DNA of 64,000 bases, taken from contig NZ_FTMO01000002.1 of NCBI RefSeq assembly GCF_900156025.1, positions 1 to 64,000 of the forward strand. The letters run 5' to 3'. Position numbers and translations under genes: made by a program. Source of the stretch: Allobosea sp. TND4EK4 (lineage in GTDB: Bacteria > Pseudomonadota > Alphaproteobacteria > Rhizobiales > Beijerinckiaceae). This document shows, piece by piece, positions 51,619-61,196 of the stretch (positions are counted from its first letter, which is position 1; every line of letters starts with the position of its first letter). The notes beneath the pieces are model-generated. The model did no database searches. It was given only the letters and a program-made list of their open reading frames with translations, and was not told the origin of the DNA.

Positions 51619-52642
51619 GGCCCAGCGCCGGTTTCTCGACGAGGAACCAGGACAGCCCCGCCACGACCAGCGAGAGCAGCAGAGACGGAACCAGCAGAGC
51701 CGTTGCCGGCATCGCCGGCATCAAGGCGTGCAGGGCCTGCTGGATCGGCCAGCCATAGAGATAGACGCCGTAGGAGAGGTCTGCGGTGGGCTCCGCGAGC
51801 CGCCCGGTCAGCGACGGCGCCAGGGAAAGCACCAGCACGCCCCAGGCCGTCACCAGATAAAGCGCCGCCTTGTACAGCGGCGTGAACGAGAGCGGCACGA
51901 GCAGCACCAGCGCGACCGCCAGGAGCGGCAGCGAGAGCGGTACCTTCTCGCGATAAAGATAGATCAGGCCGCCGGCCGCGAAGATCAGCGGCAGCCGCAG
52001 CGCCGTCTCGACGCTCTTCGCCCCGTGCGGCGCAAGGGCCTCTCGGGCCACGACAGCCAGCACCAGCGCCATTACCGCGGCCAATGCCAGCCGAGGTCGC
52101 AGCAGCAGCCCGGCCAGCCCCGCGACAAGCACACCGAGATAGCACAGCGTCTCGTATTTCAGCGTCCAGACCGTCCCCATCGGGAACTGGAACGGGTTGC
52201 TCCCGAACACGCCCGGCAGCGCAGCGGCACTCTTGAAGCTCGTCAGCGTGCCCCAGATGAAGCGCCACAGGCGCGGATCGGCGAGATAGGCACGCCAATC
52301 GAGCGTCGTCATGGCCACGCCTAGCACGAGCGCCACCACGAGCGTCGCCGCGATCAGGCCCGGCGCGATCCTGAGCAGCCGCGCGACGAGATAGTCGCGC
52401 CAGCCGCGCCGCAGGAAGCTCATGGTGACGAGGAAGCCGGAGATGGCGAAGAAGCCGTTCACGGCATGCTCGCCGAGCGTGAAGCCGGTGGTCTGGAACC
52501 AGGGCTCCTGCTCCACCCGCCCATCGGTCACCGAATAGGCGTGCGAGACGACGACGGCGAGCGCCATCGCCAGCCTCAGCCAGCCGAAATTGTTATGCGG
52601 GCTGCTGAGCGCCTGCTCGACCGTCGGTGCGGAACGGATCAC
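51590..52642 (-). CDS. acyltransferase-3 (OafA-like) membrane protein
   Basis: The 350-residue product has about ten membrane helices and the Acyl_transf_3 N-terminus NNFGWLRLAMALAVVVSHAY, whose histidine is the conserved catalytic candidate, followed by GEHAVNGFFAISGFLVTMSF. Such proteins O-acetylate O-antigen, exopolysaccharide or other glycans. It overlaps the GT2 gene stop by four bases and overlaps the XAT gene tail-to-tail by 29 bases. Confidence 0.94.
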   Translation of the reverse strand: MIRSAPTVEQALSSPHNNFGWLRLAMALAVVVSHAYSVTDGRVEQEPWFQTTGFTLGEHAVNGFFAISGFLVTMSFLRRGWRDYLVARLLRIAPGLIAATLVVALVLGVAMTTLDWRAYLADPRLWRFIWGTLTSFKSAAALPGVFGSNPFQFPMGTVWTLKYETLCYLGVLVAGLAGLLLRPRLALAAVMALVLAVVAREALAPHGAKSVETALRLPLIFAAGGLIYLYREKVPLSLPLLAVALVLLVPLSFTPLYKAALYLVTAWGVLVLSLAPSLTGRLAEPTADLSYGVYLYGWPIQQALHALMPAMPATALLVPSLLLSLVVAGLSWFLVEKPALGLKRRLLGAR

Positions 52643-53532
52643 GGGGCCACCGCCGGCCCGTCTTCGAGCCCTTCCTGCGCCAGCGCCGTCTCCCCGCGCA
52701 TCCAGGCCTGCGCTCCGGCGGCCGATCCGAGATGGGCGAACATCGGCTCGCGCTTGAACAGCAGCCCGTAGCCGAAGGCCTTCGCCATGTTCCGCCAGAT
52801 CGGGAGCCTGCCCGGCGCCGGCAACCCGTATTTGCGCGCCACATAGCGCTCCGACCAGGCCAGATGCCAGCGCGCCCGGAAGCGCCGCAGCGGAGACGGG
52901 GCCGAGGAGCGCCCGCGCCCATGGCCGGCTTCCGCCTCATGCACATGGACCAGCGCATGCCCGGCATCGCGCAGGCGCCGGCATAGATCGTCATCCTCAT
53001 AGAACAGGAAGATCGCGGGATCGAACCCGCCGAGCGCCAGGAAAACCTCCCGCCTCACCAGCAGGCAGGCGCCGGACAGAAACGGCAGGCAGGCGTCCCC
53101 CTCCGGAATCGCCATCGCGCCAGCCCGGTTGAGATGGGGCGGAGAGAGCAGCGAGCGCGGCTGCAGGAAGACCCGGCCCGAGGGCTCGACGATGCGGGGC
53201 GCCAGCATCCCGGCATCCGGATAGCGTTCCGCCGCCGCCAGCAGCGCCGATACGGCGCCCGGCCTGACCTCCAGATCCGGATTGACGATCAGGACGAAGG
53301 GCGTCTGCGCCGCGGCCATGCCGATATTGTTGCCGCGGCCATAGCCCTCGTTGCGGAGATTGGCGATGACACGGGCGCCCCGCGCTTCCGCGATCGCCCG
53401 GCTGTCGTCGCTGCTCGCATTGTCGACGACGATCGCCGGGACGCCCTCACCTGCCAGCGCATCGAGGCAGGCGGGCAGGACTTCGGCGCTGTCGTATGAA
53501 ACGACGATGGCTGTGACGAGGGCGGCAGGCAT
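52639..53532 (-). CDS. GT2 glycosyltransferase of the WbbL/rhamnosyltransferase type
   Basis: The 297-residue product starts at the ATG 53532 (MPAALVTAIVVSYDSAEVLP). AIVVDNASSDDS, VLIVNPDLEVRPGA with its DxE/DxD-like motif, FLSGACLLVRREVFLALGGF and FLFYEDDDLCRRL are typical of the WbbL family of cytosolic-face glycosyltransferases for O-antigen, mycolyl or exopolysaccharide rhamnose. It is translationally linked to the acyltransferase-3 gene and probably builds the same glycan. Confidence 0.92.
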   Translation of the reverse strand: MPAALVTAIVVSYDSAEVLPACLDALAGEGVPAIVVDNASSDDSRAIAEARGARVIANLRNEGYGRGNNIGMAAAQTPFVLIVNPDLEVRPGAVSALLAAAERYPDAGMLAPRIVEPSGRVFLQPRSLLSPPHLNRAGAMAIPEGDACLPFLSGACLLVRREVFLALGGFDPAIFLFYEDDDLCRRLRDAGHALVHVHEAEAGHGRGRSSAPSPLRRFRARWHLAWSERYVARKYGLPAPGRLPIWRNMAKAFGYGLLFKREPMFAHLGSAAGAQAWMRGETALAQEGLEDGPAVAP

Positions 53533-53573
53533 CGGCGCCTTCTGGCCACGACGCCGAGCAGAATCAAGAAAAT

Positions 53574-53876
53574 TCAGCGCCGGGCGAGCGCCGTCAGCTC
53601 GCCGGCCACACGCTCCCGCTCCGCCGCACCGCAAGCATGCGGCGCCTTGTAGGACTTCACGGCGTGGCTCGCGCTGGCAGCGATGAAGCTCGGCCGCTGT
53701 TGCCTGTCGAACCTGGCCAGCACGCGGCCGCGATCCACACGGAGCCGGCAATCATAGGCGCGCGAGACGGTGGCGGCGGCATCGTCGACCGTCCCTGGAA
53801 TCGGCCCGGCCATCGGCATGGCGCATCCGGCGAGCCCGGGCGCCATGGCCGCGGCGGGGATGAGCTTTCGGGCCAT
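53574..53876 (-). CDS. small lipoprotein, paralogue of its neighbour
   Basis: The 100-residue product from the ATG 53876 has a short lipoprotein leader (AAMAPGLAGCAMP; lipobox LAGC, Cys at about 18). The mature part has two further cysteines, in TVSRAYDCRLRV and HACGAAERERV. TVSRA-x-x-C and the C-terminal cysteine followed by Glu-Arg recur in the adjacent gene, so the two are diverged duplicates. No family recognised. It is 17 bases from that gene on the same strand. Confidence 0.7.
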   Translation of the reverse strand: MARKLIPAAAMAPGLAGCAMPMAGPIPGTVDDAAATVSRAYDCRLRVDRGRVLARFDRQQRPSFIAASASHAVKSYKAPHACGAAERERVAGELTALARR

Positions 53877-53893
53877 GATGCCAGCGGAACGGA

Positions 53894-54262
53894 TCAGCGC
53901 GGATCGAAGGTCCCGGCGCGGATCTCGGCCATCCGGCGCTTCAGGACCTCCCGCTCCTCTGGCGTGCAGGCCTGCGGCTTGACGCTCTGGTTGACCATCT
54001 CGGCTTCGGAAACAGTGACATAGGTCGAACGCGCCGCGGCAAGCTGCTCCGGGCTGGCGCCGCGCGCCTGCTCGGCAGCCAGGAAACGGTCGAGCGTGGT
54101 GCGCTGAGGCGCGCCCGCCTTGCAGGCATGGGCCCGCGAAACCGTCGTCGCCAGGGTGGAGGCGCGCCCGGCGCTGTCAGCGCCGGCAGAGACGCAGGCG
54201 CCGAGCGGCAGTGCCATCAGGCAGGCGAGCGGCAGCGCCCGCCGGATCGTCCAAGCCGTCAT
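53894..54262 (-). CDS. small lipoprotein downstream of aspS
   Basis: The 122-residue product starts at the ATG 54262, eight bases after the aspS stop. The leader LACLMALPLGACVSAG contains lipobox LGAC (Cys at about 23). The mature part has TVSRAHACKAG and QACTPEEREVLKRR, so two cysteines probably form one disulfide, and is otherwise helical. It shares its skeleton with the next gene. Function unknown; outer-membrane anchoring is expected from the leader. Confidence 0.72.
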   Translation of the reverse strand: MTAWTIRRALPLACLMALPLGACVSAGADSAGRASTLATTVSRAHACKAGAPQRTTLDRFLAAEQARGASPEQLAAARSTYVTVSEAEMVNQSVKPQACTPEEREVLKRRMAEIRAGTFDPR

Positions 54263-54270
54263 GACCCTGC

Positions 54271-56055
54271 TCAGCCGTTCTTTTCGGGCGCGTTGATACG
54301 CAGATGCGCCTCGCGCAGCTGCTTCGGCGAGGCCTCGGCCGGCGCGCCCATCAGAAGGTCGACGGCCTGCTGGTTCATCGGGAACAGCGCGACCTCGCGC
54401 AGGTTGGTGGCGCCGGCCAGCAACATGATGATGCGGTCGACGCCCGCGGCCATGCCGCCATGCGGCGGCGCGCCGTACTGGAAGGCGCGATACATGCCGC
54501 CAAAGCGCTCGATCACGGTCTCCTCGCCATAGCCGGCGATCTCGAAGGCCTTCACCATGGCCTCGGGGCGATGGTTGCGGATGCCGCCCGAGGCGAGTTC
54601 GTAGCCGTTGCAGGCGATGTCGTACTGGAAGGCCTTGAGCGAGAGCGGGTCCTGCGTCGTCAGCGCCTCCAGCCCGCCCTGCGGCATCGAGAAGGGATTA
54701 TGCGAGAAATCGACCTTCTTCTCGTCCTCGTTGTACTCGAACATCGGGAAATCGACGATCCAGGCGAAGGCATAGGCATTCTCGTCGATCAGGCCGAGCT
54801 CCTGGCCGACCTTGTTGCGGGCCGCGCCGGCGAACTTCACGAACTTGTCCGGATCGCCCGCGACGAAGAAGCAGGCATCGCCGCCCTTCAGCCCCATCTG
54901 CGCGATGATCGCGGCGACGCGCTCCGGACCGATATTGTTGGCGATCGGCCCCTGCCCCTCGCCATCTTCCTTGACCATGAGATAGCCGAGGCCCGGCTGC
55001 CCCTCGCCCTGCGCCCAGGAGTTCATCCGGTCACAGAACGCGCGGCTACCGCCCTTCGGGGCGGGAATCGCCCAGACGCGGTTCTTCTCGCCTTCGAGAA
55101 TGCGCGCGAAGACCTTGAAGCCCGAGCCGCGGAAGGGCTCGGAGACATCCTGCATGATCAGCGGGTTGCGCAGGTCCGGCTTGTCGGAGCCGTATTTCGC
55201 CATCGCTTCGGCGTAAGGGATGCGCGGCCAGTTCTTGGTGACGGACTTGCCGTTGCCGAATTCCTCGAAGATGCCGCCGATGACCGGCTCCATCGTCGCG
55301 AAGACGTCCTCCTGCTCAACGAAGCTCATCTCGACGTCGAGCTGATAGAACTCGCCCGGCAGCCGGTCGGCGCGGGGGTCCTCGTCGCGGAAGCAGGGCG
55401 CGATCTGAAAGTAGCGGTCGAAGCCCGCCATCATCAGGAGCTGCTTGTATTGCTGCGGCGCCTGCGGCAGCGCGTAGAACTTGCCGGGATGCAGGCGGCT
55501 CGGCACCAGGAAGTCGCGCGCGCCTTCCGGCGAGGACGCGGTCAGGATCGGCGTCTGGAACTCGGAGAAGCCGGACTCCTTCATGCGCCGGCGCATCGAA
55601 TCGATGACCTTCGCCCGGAGCATGATGTTGTTGTGCAGCTTCTCGCGGCGCAGGTCGAGGAAGCGGTATTTCAGCCGCGTGTCCTCGGGATATTCGAGAT
55701 CGCCGAAGACGGGCAGAGGCAACTCGGCCGACGGGCCGAGAACCTCGATGCCGGTCGCGAAGACCTCGACCGCGCCGGTCGGCAGGTTGGCGTTCTCGGT
55801 GCCTTCGAGTCGCGCCTTGACCTTGCCGTCGACGCGCACGACCCATTCCGAGCGCAGCGTCTCGGCATCGGCAAAGGCCGGAGAGTCAGGATCGATCACG
55901 ACCTGCGTCATGCCGTAATGGTCGCGCAGGTCGATGAACAGCACGCCGCCATGGTCGCGGATGCGGTGGCACCAGCCGGAGAGCCGGACCTGCGAGCCGA
56001 TGTCGCTCTCGCGGAGCGCGCCGCAGGTGTGGGAACGGTAGCGATGCAGGGTCAC
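54271..56055 (-). CDS. aspS: aspartyl-tRNA synthetase
   Basis: AspS is a class II synthetase charging tRNA-Asp. The start is a GTG at 56055 giving 594 residues ([20 protein letters not shown]). The OB-fold anticodon domain (about 1-110) has [20 protein letters not shown]; the catalytic core has class II motif 2 in [10 protein letters not shown] with [10 protein letters not shown], a GAD insertion domain around 290-420, and motif 3 in [13 protein letters not shown]. The bacterial-type length fits. Many alphaproteobacterial AspRS are non-discriminating and also serve tRNA-Asn; the sequence alone does not settle this. Confidence 0.98.
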   Translation of the reverse strand: MTLHRYRSHTCGALRESDIGSQVRLSGWCHRIRDHGGVLFIDLRDHYGMTQVVIDPDSPAFADAETLRSEWVVRVDGKVKARLEGTENANLPTGAVEVFATGIEVLGPSAELPLPVFGDLEYPEDTRLKYRFLDLRREKLHNNIMLRAKVIDSMRRRMKESGFSEFQTPILTASSPEGARDFLVPSRLHPGKFYALPQAPQQYKQLLMMAGFDRYFQIAPCFRDEDPRADRLPGEFYQLDVEMSFVEQEDVFATMEPVIGGIFEEFGNGKSVTKNWPRIPYAEAMAKYGSDKPDLRNPLIMQDVSEPFRGSGFKVFARILEGEKNRVWAIPAPKGGSRAFCDRMNSWAQGEGQPGLGYLMVKEDGEGQGPIANNIGPERVAAIIAQMGLKGGDACFFVAGDPDKFVKFAGAARNKVGQELGLIDENAYAFAWIVDFPMFEYNEDEKKVDFSHNPFSMPQGGLEALTTQDPLSLKAFQYDIACNGYELASGGIRNHRPEAMVKAFEIAGYGEETVIERFGGMYRAFQYGAPPHGGMAAGVDRIIMLLAGATNLREVALFPMNQQAVDLLMGAPAEASPKQLREAHLRINAPEKNG

Positions 56056-56216
56056 GGGATCGGTCTCTTTGAAGGCGCGAATGGCCCGCTCGCAGCGGGC
56101 CGATGCTTGTCGCGTAAGCACACGCGGGCGCGCGGCTTGTCAAGGATGGTTCAGTCGTGACAGCTTAGCCAAGGGCATGCCGCACCATGCTCGACAGCCT
56201 GCGGCAGGGGGAATAC

Positions 56217-56486
56217 ATGGCTCTCAGACGGTTGCTGGTCGCAACGGCTGCGTTCGTGGTGATGACGGCGACGAGCGCATTCAGCGTGCAGACGCCGACA
56301 CCTGCCTTCCGGGCCGGCCTCAAAGTGGCCAAGAGCCGCCACTACGAGCGTCCCGAATGCTATGCGCGGGTCTTCGCTCAGCATGCGCATCTGATCAATC
56401 ATCGAAAGGCCAGGAACTTTTGGGCGATTGAGGATGGGCCGCGTTTTTCGGCCGCAGTCTGGAACGAATGCCGTATAAGCCGATAA
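56217..56486 (+). CDS. small secreted protein, hypothetical
   Basis: The 89-residue product starts at the ATG 56217 behind CAGGGGGAA. A signal peptide (LLVATAAFVVMTATSAFSV) precedes a basic mature part with two cysteines (RPECYARV and WNECRIS), which could form a disulfide. No family recognised. It lies between the divergent aspS gene and rnd; base composition is slightly lower in GC than its neighbours. Confidence 0.6.
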   Translation: MALRRLLVATAAFVVMTATSAFSVQTPTPAFRAGLKVAKSRHYERPECYARVFAQHAHLINHRKARNFWAIEDGPRFSAAVWNECRISR

Positions 56487-56540
56487 ATCCTGCGTGGCGC
56501 GGACTCGACGGGTAGGCGCTTCCTCCGCTAAGCCGACCTG

Positions 56541-57680
56541 ATGAACCTGATCGCCGACACCGCCGAGCTTGCCGCCGCCTGCGAGCGCCTCGCCGGCCAC
56601 CCCTTCGTCACGGTCGACACCGAATTCCTGCGGGAAACGACCTATTATCCGAAGCTGTGCCTGATCCAGCTCGCATCGCCCGACGAGGCCGTGCTGGTCG
56701 ATCCGTTGGCGCCGGGCATCGATCTTGCCCCCTTCTTCGCGCTGATGAGCAACGAGGCCGTGGTCAAGGTCTTCCACGCCGCCCGGCAGGACCTCGAGAT
56801 CGTCTGGCTGCTCGGGCGCGTGCTGCCCAAGCCCCTCTTCGACACGCAGGTCGCGGCCATGGTCTGCGGCTATGGCGACTCGGTCGGCTACGAGCAGCTC
56901 GCCAACGACCTCGCCAAGGCGCGCATCGACAAATCCTCGCGCTTCACCGACTGGTCGCGCCGGCCGCTCAACGACGCGCAGCTCGTTTATGCCGAGGCGG
57001 ACGTTACCCATCTGCGCGACATCTATCTCGCCCTGAAGGCCGACCTCGACGCCAGCGGCCGCGAGGCATGGGTGAGCGAGGAGATGGCGGTGCTGACCTC
57101 TCCCTCGACCTATGAGGTCAAGCCCGAAAATGCCTGGATGCGTCTCAAGGGCCGCATCCGCAAGCCGCGCGAGCTGCCCCTCCTGATGGAGATCGCCGCC
57201 TGGCGCGAGCGCGAGGCACAGACGCGCGACGTGCCGCGCCAGCGCGTCCTCAAGGACGACGCGCTGATCGACATCGTCCAGCGCGGGCCGCAATCGACCG
57301 AGGCGCTGGCAGAGCTGCGCTCCGTGCCCAACGGCTTCGAGCGCTCGCGCAACGGTGCCGAAGTGCTGGCGGCGATCGAGCGCGCTGCGGCCATCGATCC
57401 CAAGACCCTGCCCCGTCTGGAGCGCGAGCGCGGCCGGCCGACCAACGGCGCGGTGCTCGACCTGCTCAAGGTCCTGCTCAAGGCGGTGTCGGATGCCGAG
57501 CGGGTCGCCCCCAAGATCATCGCGACCAGCGACGACCTCGACGCCATCGCGTCGGACGATTTCTCGGACGTCGCCGCCCTGAAGGGCTGGCGCCGCGAGG
57601 TCTTCGGCGAGAAGGCGCTGGCGCTCAAGAACGGCCGGCTCAGCCTGCGCATCGAGCGCGGGCGCGTCTTGGTCGGCTGA
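56541..57680 (+). CDS. rnd: ribonuclease D
   Basis: RNase D is a 3'-5' exoribonuclease that trims tRNA and small-RNA ends. The 379-residue product has the DEDD-y exonuclease domain with Asp26 and Glu28 ([10 protein letters not shown]), Asp84 ([11 protein letters not shown]), Tyr150 and Asp154 ([14 protein letters not shown]), followed by an HRDC domain from about 205 ([20 protein letters not shown]) and a second helical region. Start is the ATG at 56541. It is convergent with fliP. Confidence 0.97.
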   Translation: MNLIADTAELAAACERLAGHPFVTVDTEFLRETTYYPKLCLIQLASPDEAVLVDPLAPGIDLAPFFALMSNEAVVKVFHAARQDLEIVWLLGRVLPKPLFDTQVAAMVCGYGDSVGYEQLANDLAKARIDKSSRFTDWSRRPLNDAQLVYAEADVTHLRDIYLALKADLDASGREAWVSEEMAVLTSPSTYEVKPENAWMRLKGRIRKPRELPLLMEIAAWREREAQTRDVPRQRVLKDDALIDIVQRGPQSTEALAELRSVPNGFERSRNGAEVLAAIERAAAIDPKTLPRLERERGRPTNGAVLDLLKVLLKAVSDAERVAPKIIATSDDLDAIASDDFSDVAALKGWRREVFGEKALALKNGRLSLRIERGRVLVG

Positions 57681-57708
57681 AGCTGGCTGAATCAAGGCCG
57701 CAAGAATT

Positions 57709-57728
57709 CGGGCCAAGGCTTTGGCCCG
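57709..57728. terminator. bidirectional hairpin between rnd and fliP
   Basis: A perfect 8-bp stem cgggccaa / ttggcccg with a GGCT loop lies in the 66-base gap between the convergent rnd and fliP genes. There is no long T-tract on either side. Confidence 0.6.
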
Positions 57729-57746
57729 ATGCGCATCGCCGCGCGG

Positions 57747-58508
57747 CTATCCGCCGCCGTAGCTCTTCACCAGCGAGCCAGCGACCAGCCCCCAGCCGTC
57801 GACGAGCACGAAGAAGATCAGCTTGAAGGGCAGCGCCACCGTCACCGGGGGCAGCATCATCATGCCGACCGACATCAGGATCGATGCGACCACAAGGTCG
57901 ATGATCAGGAACGGCACGAAGAGCAGGAAGCCGATCTCGAAGGCACGCCTGAGCTCCGAGATCATGAAGGCCGGCACCAGCACCTCGATCCCGATATCCT
58001 GCGGCGTCTGCGGTCGCGCGCCCTGCGACATGTCGAGGAAGAGTTGCAGATCCTTCTCGCGGACATGCTTGAGCATGAAGGCACGGAACGGCACCACGCC
58101 GCGATTATAGGCCTCCTGCGGCTGGATCTGCCCCGCGACCAGCGGCTGAATGGCGTTGGCATAGGCCTCGCGCAGGGTCGGTGCCATCACGAAGCCCGTC
58201 AGGAACAGCGACAGCCCGATGATGACCGCGTTGGGCGGCGCCGTCTGCGTGCCCAGCGCCGAGCGCAGCAGCGACAGCACCACAACGATCCGGGTGAAGG
58301 ACGTCACCATCACCAGGATCGACGGCGCCAGCGACAGCACGGTGATGACGGCGATGAGCTGGAGCGCGCGCTCGGCGACGCCGCCCTGCCCGAAATCCAG
58401 CGAGAGCGTCTGCGGCAGGGCCGGCGTCGCCGTCAGGCAAGCGAGCAGCAACGCTCCCACAAGGGAGCGGCCGAGCCGCCATGCTGTCCTGCCGTTTCGG
58501 TAATCCAC
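57747..58508 (-). CDS. fliP: flagellar export apparatus protein FliP
   Basis: FliP forms the core of the export gate with FliQ and FliR. The product has 253 residues from a GTG at 58508, with AGGCGG upstream; a TTG at 58535 is possible. A cleavable signal-like leader ([19 protein letters not shown]) precedes [20 protein letters not shown], the FliP signature, and [20 protein letters not shown]. It lies downstream of fliO in the same direction, with a 229-base gap. Confidence 0.97.
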   Translation of the reverse strand: MDYRNGRTAWRLGRSLVGALLLACLTATPALPQTLSLDFGQGGVAERALQLIAVITVLSLAPSILVMVTSFTRIVVVLSLLRSALGTQTAPPNAVIIGLSLFLTGFVMAPTLREAYANAIQPLVAGQIQPQEAYNRGVVPFRAFMLKHVREKDLQLFLDMSQGARPQTPQDIGIEVLVPAFMISELRRAFEIGFLLFVPFLIIDLVVASILMSVGMMMLPPVTVALPFKLIFFVLVDGWGLVAGSLVKSYGGG

Positions 58509-58737
58509 GCGCGCGCCGCCTGCAGCCCGACTCAACCGGCCGGGCCGGACGAAGCTAGCGTGTCACAGCCCCCAGACAACTCGCCGGAGAGGCTGGGCAA
58601 GGCCGGGATCGACATTCCTGTTGATGACGAAGTCAGGCAGCGGGCCGGCCTCGGCGAAGGCTGCCCAGCGCCCGGCGCGGTCCTCGGGAACAGGTCGGCA
58701 GCTCCGGATGGAGACGACGCGCCTGCGGTGGCCCGCT

Positions 58738-60117
58738 TCAGGACTTCCGCTTGGTGTCGCGGCCGAGCAGGCGCGCGAACTCGGCCTCGATCGCATCGAC
58801 CGAGAACGGATCCAGCTCCTTCGCCGGTTCGGCCGGCTTCTCTGGTTCGGCCTTTACAGCTTCGGCCTTCGCCGGCTCCGCGGCGGCTTCCGGCTCGTCC
58901 TGCACGAGGGCGGCAGGCTCGGGCGCCGCGACAGAGGGCTGCTGCACCGGCGCAGCCGGCTTGGCGGCGGGTGGCGCAGGCTCCGCCGGCTTCGGCCCGG
59001 AAGCGACCGGCGCAGGCGGCGGATCGAAGGCGACGGGACGGGGCTCGGGCACCCTCGGCTCGATCCTCGGCTCGGCGGCCTTGGAAGCGGCAGCACCTGG
59101 CTCTGCCTGCTTCGGCTTCAGGCCGAGCGCGGCTTCGAGCTCGGCCTCCATGTCGAGCATGGCCTGCGGCTTCAGGGGCGCAGGCGCGGGCTCGGCCGCC
59201 TTCGGCGCCATGGCAGGCTTGGCATCGGCAGGCTTGGCTTCGGCAGGCCTGGCATCGGTGGCTTTTGCATCCGCCTGCCTGGCATCGGTCGGCTTGGCCA
59301 AGCTGGGCTGCGGTGCCACCGGCGGCTTCGCCGGCGGCGGCGTCACGATCACCGGTGCGGGCGCCATCTCTGCGGGAGCCTCGTCCGGCAGATTGGCGGG
59401 GCGCACGGCCGAGAAGGGCCGCTTCAGGGCCGCTTCGAGCTGACGCGTCATGTCGTCGAGCTCGCCGGGGCTGACGGCGGGCGCCGGCGCATGCTCGCGC
59501 GCGAAGCTCGGCGGCTGGCCGGACATCATCGGAGGCTGCAAGGGCGGAGCAGCGGCCGAGGGAGCCCTGCTGGCGGCGCCCGCTGCAGCAAAGCCGGCAC
59601 CGGCAGCCGCCGCCGGGATGGCCGTTTCCGCGATCGCCTGCGGGGACCGCATCGGAGCGGGAGCAGCGATCTCGGATGCATCGGCAGAGACGCCGGCGCG
59701 ACGCAACTCGTCGCCCGCCCGCAGGGCCGGCTCGCTCGGTGGAACGAGCGTCTCGAAGGGCGGGAGCGGTCGATCCTGGGCGGCGGCCTCGCTGAACATC
59801 GGCGTCGTCGAGCGCGCGCTGCCGCGCATGATGTTGCTTTCGATGACGACGTCGGAGGCGCCGCCCACCATCACCAGGTGCTCGACATTGTCGCGCCGGA
59901 TCAGCACGAGCTGGCGCTGGCGGTCGAGGTCGTAGGTATCGACGATACCGAGCCGCGGCTGGCGCTGGCGCCCGCCCGCCTGCCCCGGCACCTTGAGCCG
60001 CCCGCCCTGAATCTGCCGCACGAACAGGCCGAGCAGGGCGAGCAGCACGAGAATGACCACGGAGGCGACGATCACCTTCTGCGCGGTCGTCAGTTCAAGT
60101 CCGAACAAGCTCTGCAA
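58738..60117 (-). CDS. fliO: FliO-like flagellar protein with a long Ala/Pro-rich tail
   Basis: FliO is a membrane protein that helps to assemble FliP rings. Residues about 13-35 form the helix (KVIVASVVILVLLALLGLFV), followed by the FliO core (RLGIVDTYDLDRQRQLVLIR and NVEHLVMVGG). The remaining about 350 residues are low-complexity Ala/Pro/Glu/Lys with short repeats of the AEAKPADAKPA kind, far longer than enteric FliO (about 120). Start is the ATG at 60117 (MQSLFGLELTTAQ). The order fliO-fliP supports the call. Confidence 0.85.
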   Translation of the reverse strand: MQSLFGLELTTAQKVIVASVVILVLLALLGLFVRQIQGGRLKVPGQAGGRQRQPRLGIVDTYDLDRQRQLVLIRRDNVEHLVMVGGASDVVIESNIMRGSARSTTPMFSEAAAQDRPLPPFETLVPPSEPALRAGDELRRAGVSADASEIAAPAPMRSPQAIAETAIPAAAAGAGFAAAGAASRAPSAAAPPLQPPMMSGQPPSFAREHAPAPAVSPGELDDMTRQLEAALKRPFSAVRPANLPDEAPAEMAPAPVIVTPPPAKPPVAPQPSLAKPTDARQADAKATDARPAEAKPADAKPAMAPKAAEPAPAPLKPQAMLDMEAELEAALGLKPKQAEPGAAASKAAEPRIEPRVPEPRPVAFDPPPAPVASGPKPAEPAPPAAKPAAPVQQPSVAAPEPAALVQDEPEAAAEPAKAEAVKAEPEKPAEPAKELDPFSVDAIEAEFARLLGRDTKRKS

Positions 60118-60228
60118 GGCACGCCCTCATCTCGCCACGGCCGCCCGGGCCGGCACTTCGACCCGAAGTTTCGCCCAAGGTTCAACACCTTGCCTATAGC
60201 ACATGGCTTTCCCGATCGGGAAATATGG

Positions 60229-60243
60229 TGAACGCGTAGTTAA
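60229..60243. promoter_or_regulatory. CtrA-like box in the fliO/flgB divergent region
   Basis: TGAA-CGCGTAG-TTAA differs from the CtrA consensus by one base. It lies closer to fliO than the perfect box at 60268-60282 and may serve the leftward fliO-fliP promoter. Confidence 0.5.
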
Positions 60244-60267
60244 CGGGTTTGCCGAAACATCCACATC

Positions 60268-60282
60268 TTAACCCGGCGTTAA
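60268..60282. promoter_or_regulatory. perfect CtrA box upstream of flgB
   Basis: TTAA-CCCGGCG-TTAA matches the full CtrA consensus and lies 66 bases before the flgB start, almost the same spacing as the box upstream of fliL (60 bases). Confidence 0.8.
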
Positions 60283-60347
60283 CCATGGACCCGGCAAGAT
60301 TTGCCCAGTGATGCGGGTCTGTTCCCGCTCCTTCCGGGAACCGTGCC

Positions 60348-60749
60348 ATGGCGAATGACGGAGCGAGCATCGGCGGCGGCCTCCTCCAGGCGCTGAAGAC
60401 GCGGATGTATTATCAGCAGGCCCGGCAGAAGGTTCTGGCCCAGAACGTCGCCAACGCCGACAGCCCCGGTTTCAAGCCGACGGACCTCAAGGCACCGAGC
60501 ACGAATGGCTTCGGCGGCGTCTCCCTCGCCCGCACCAGCGCGGGCCATATGAGCATCGCCGGCGGCCATGGCGGCTTCGACGGGACCGGCGCCCCGCGCT
60601 TCGAAACCACGCCGAACGGCAACGCGGTCAGCCTCGAGGACGAGATGCTCAAGGTCGCGCAGAACCAGTCGGACTATCAGCTCGCCGCCTCGCTCTACAG
60701 CAAGGGCCTGAGCCTGATGAAGATCGCCATCGGCAAGAGTGGCGGCTGA
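60348..60749 (+). CDS. flgB: flagellar proximal rod protein FlgB
   Basis: FlgB is the first proximal rod subunit. The 133-residue product has the rod N-terminal motif RMYYQQARQKVLAQNVANAD with SPGFKPTDLK and ends with SDYQLAASLYSKGLSLMKIA. Start is the ATG at 60348. It heads the rightward flgB-flgC-fliE-fliQ-fliR-flhB run. Confidence 0.97.
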   Translation: MANDGASIGGGLLQALKTRMYYQQARQKVLAQNVANADSPGFKPTDLKAPSTNGFGGVSLARTSAGHMSIAGGHGGFDGTGAPRFETTPNGNAVSLEDEMLKVAQNQSDYQLAASLYSKGLSLMKIAIGKSGG

Positions 60750-60760
60750 GGGAGAAGCTG

Positions 60761-61171
60761 ATGGACCTGATCAAGAGCATCGCCGTCGCCGCCTCGGGCC
60801 TGCGCAGCCAGTCGGGCCGCATGCGGGTCATCGCCGAAAACATCGCCAATGCCGATTCGGGTCCCGAGCGCCCTGGGGCCGACCCCTACCGCCGCAAGGT
60901 GGTCAGCTTCGAGCGCCATCTCGACCGCGGACTCGACGCCCAGCTCGTCGCGCTCGGCAAGGTCCAGCGCGACCCCAGCGAGTTCAAGGTCAAGCACGAG
61001 CCCGGCAATCCGGCCGCCGACGCCAATGGCGACGTCAAGATGCCCAACGTCAACCAGCTCGTCGAAATGGTCGACATGCGCGAGGCCCAGCGCAGCTACG
61101 AGGCCAACCTGAACCTGATCTCCTCCACCCGGCGGATGATCCAGCGCACCATCGACATCCTGCGCGCCTAA
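60761..61171 (+). CDS. flgC: flagellar proximal rod protein FlgC
   Basis: FlgC is a proximal rod subunit. The 136-residue product has SIAVAASGLRSQSGRMRVIA, ENIANADSGPERPGADPYRR and the C-terminal MVDMREAQRSYEANLNLIS, all typical of FlgC. It follows flgB after 11 bases, with GGGAGAAGCTG as ribosome-binding site. Confidence 0.98.
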   Translation: MDLIKSIAVAASGLRSQSGRMRVIAENIANADSGPERPGADPYRRKVVSFERHLDRGLDAQLVALGKVQRDPSEFKVKHEPGNPAADANGDVKMPNVNQLVEMVDMREAQRSYEANLNLISSTRRMIQRTIDILRA

Positions 61172-61196
61172 GCGCCTCCAGAAGGAGATCTGAGCC

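Noticed and set aside
58563-58796. 77-residue frame between fliP and fliO
   Set aside because: It overlaps the fliO end, lacks a ribosome-binding site and any recognisable feature; the 229-base gap is left without a gene.
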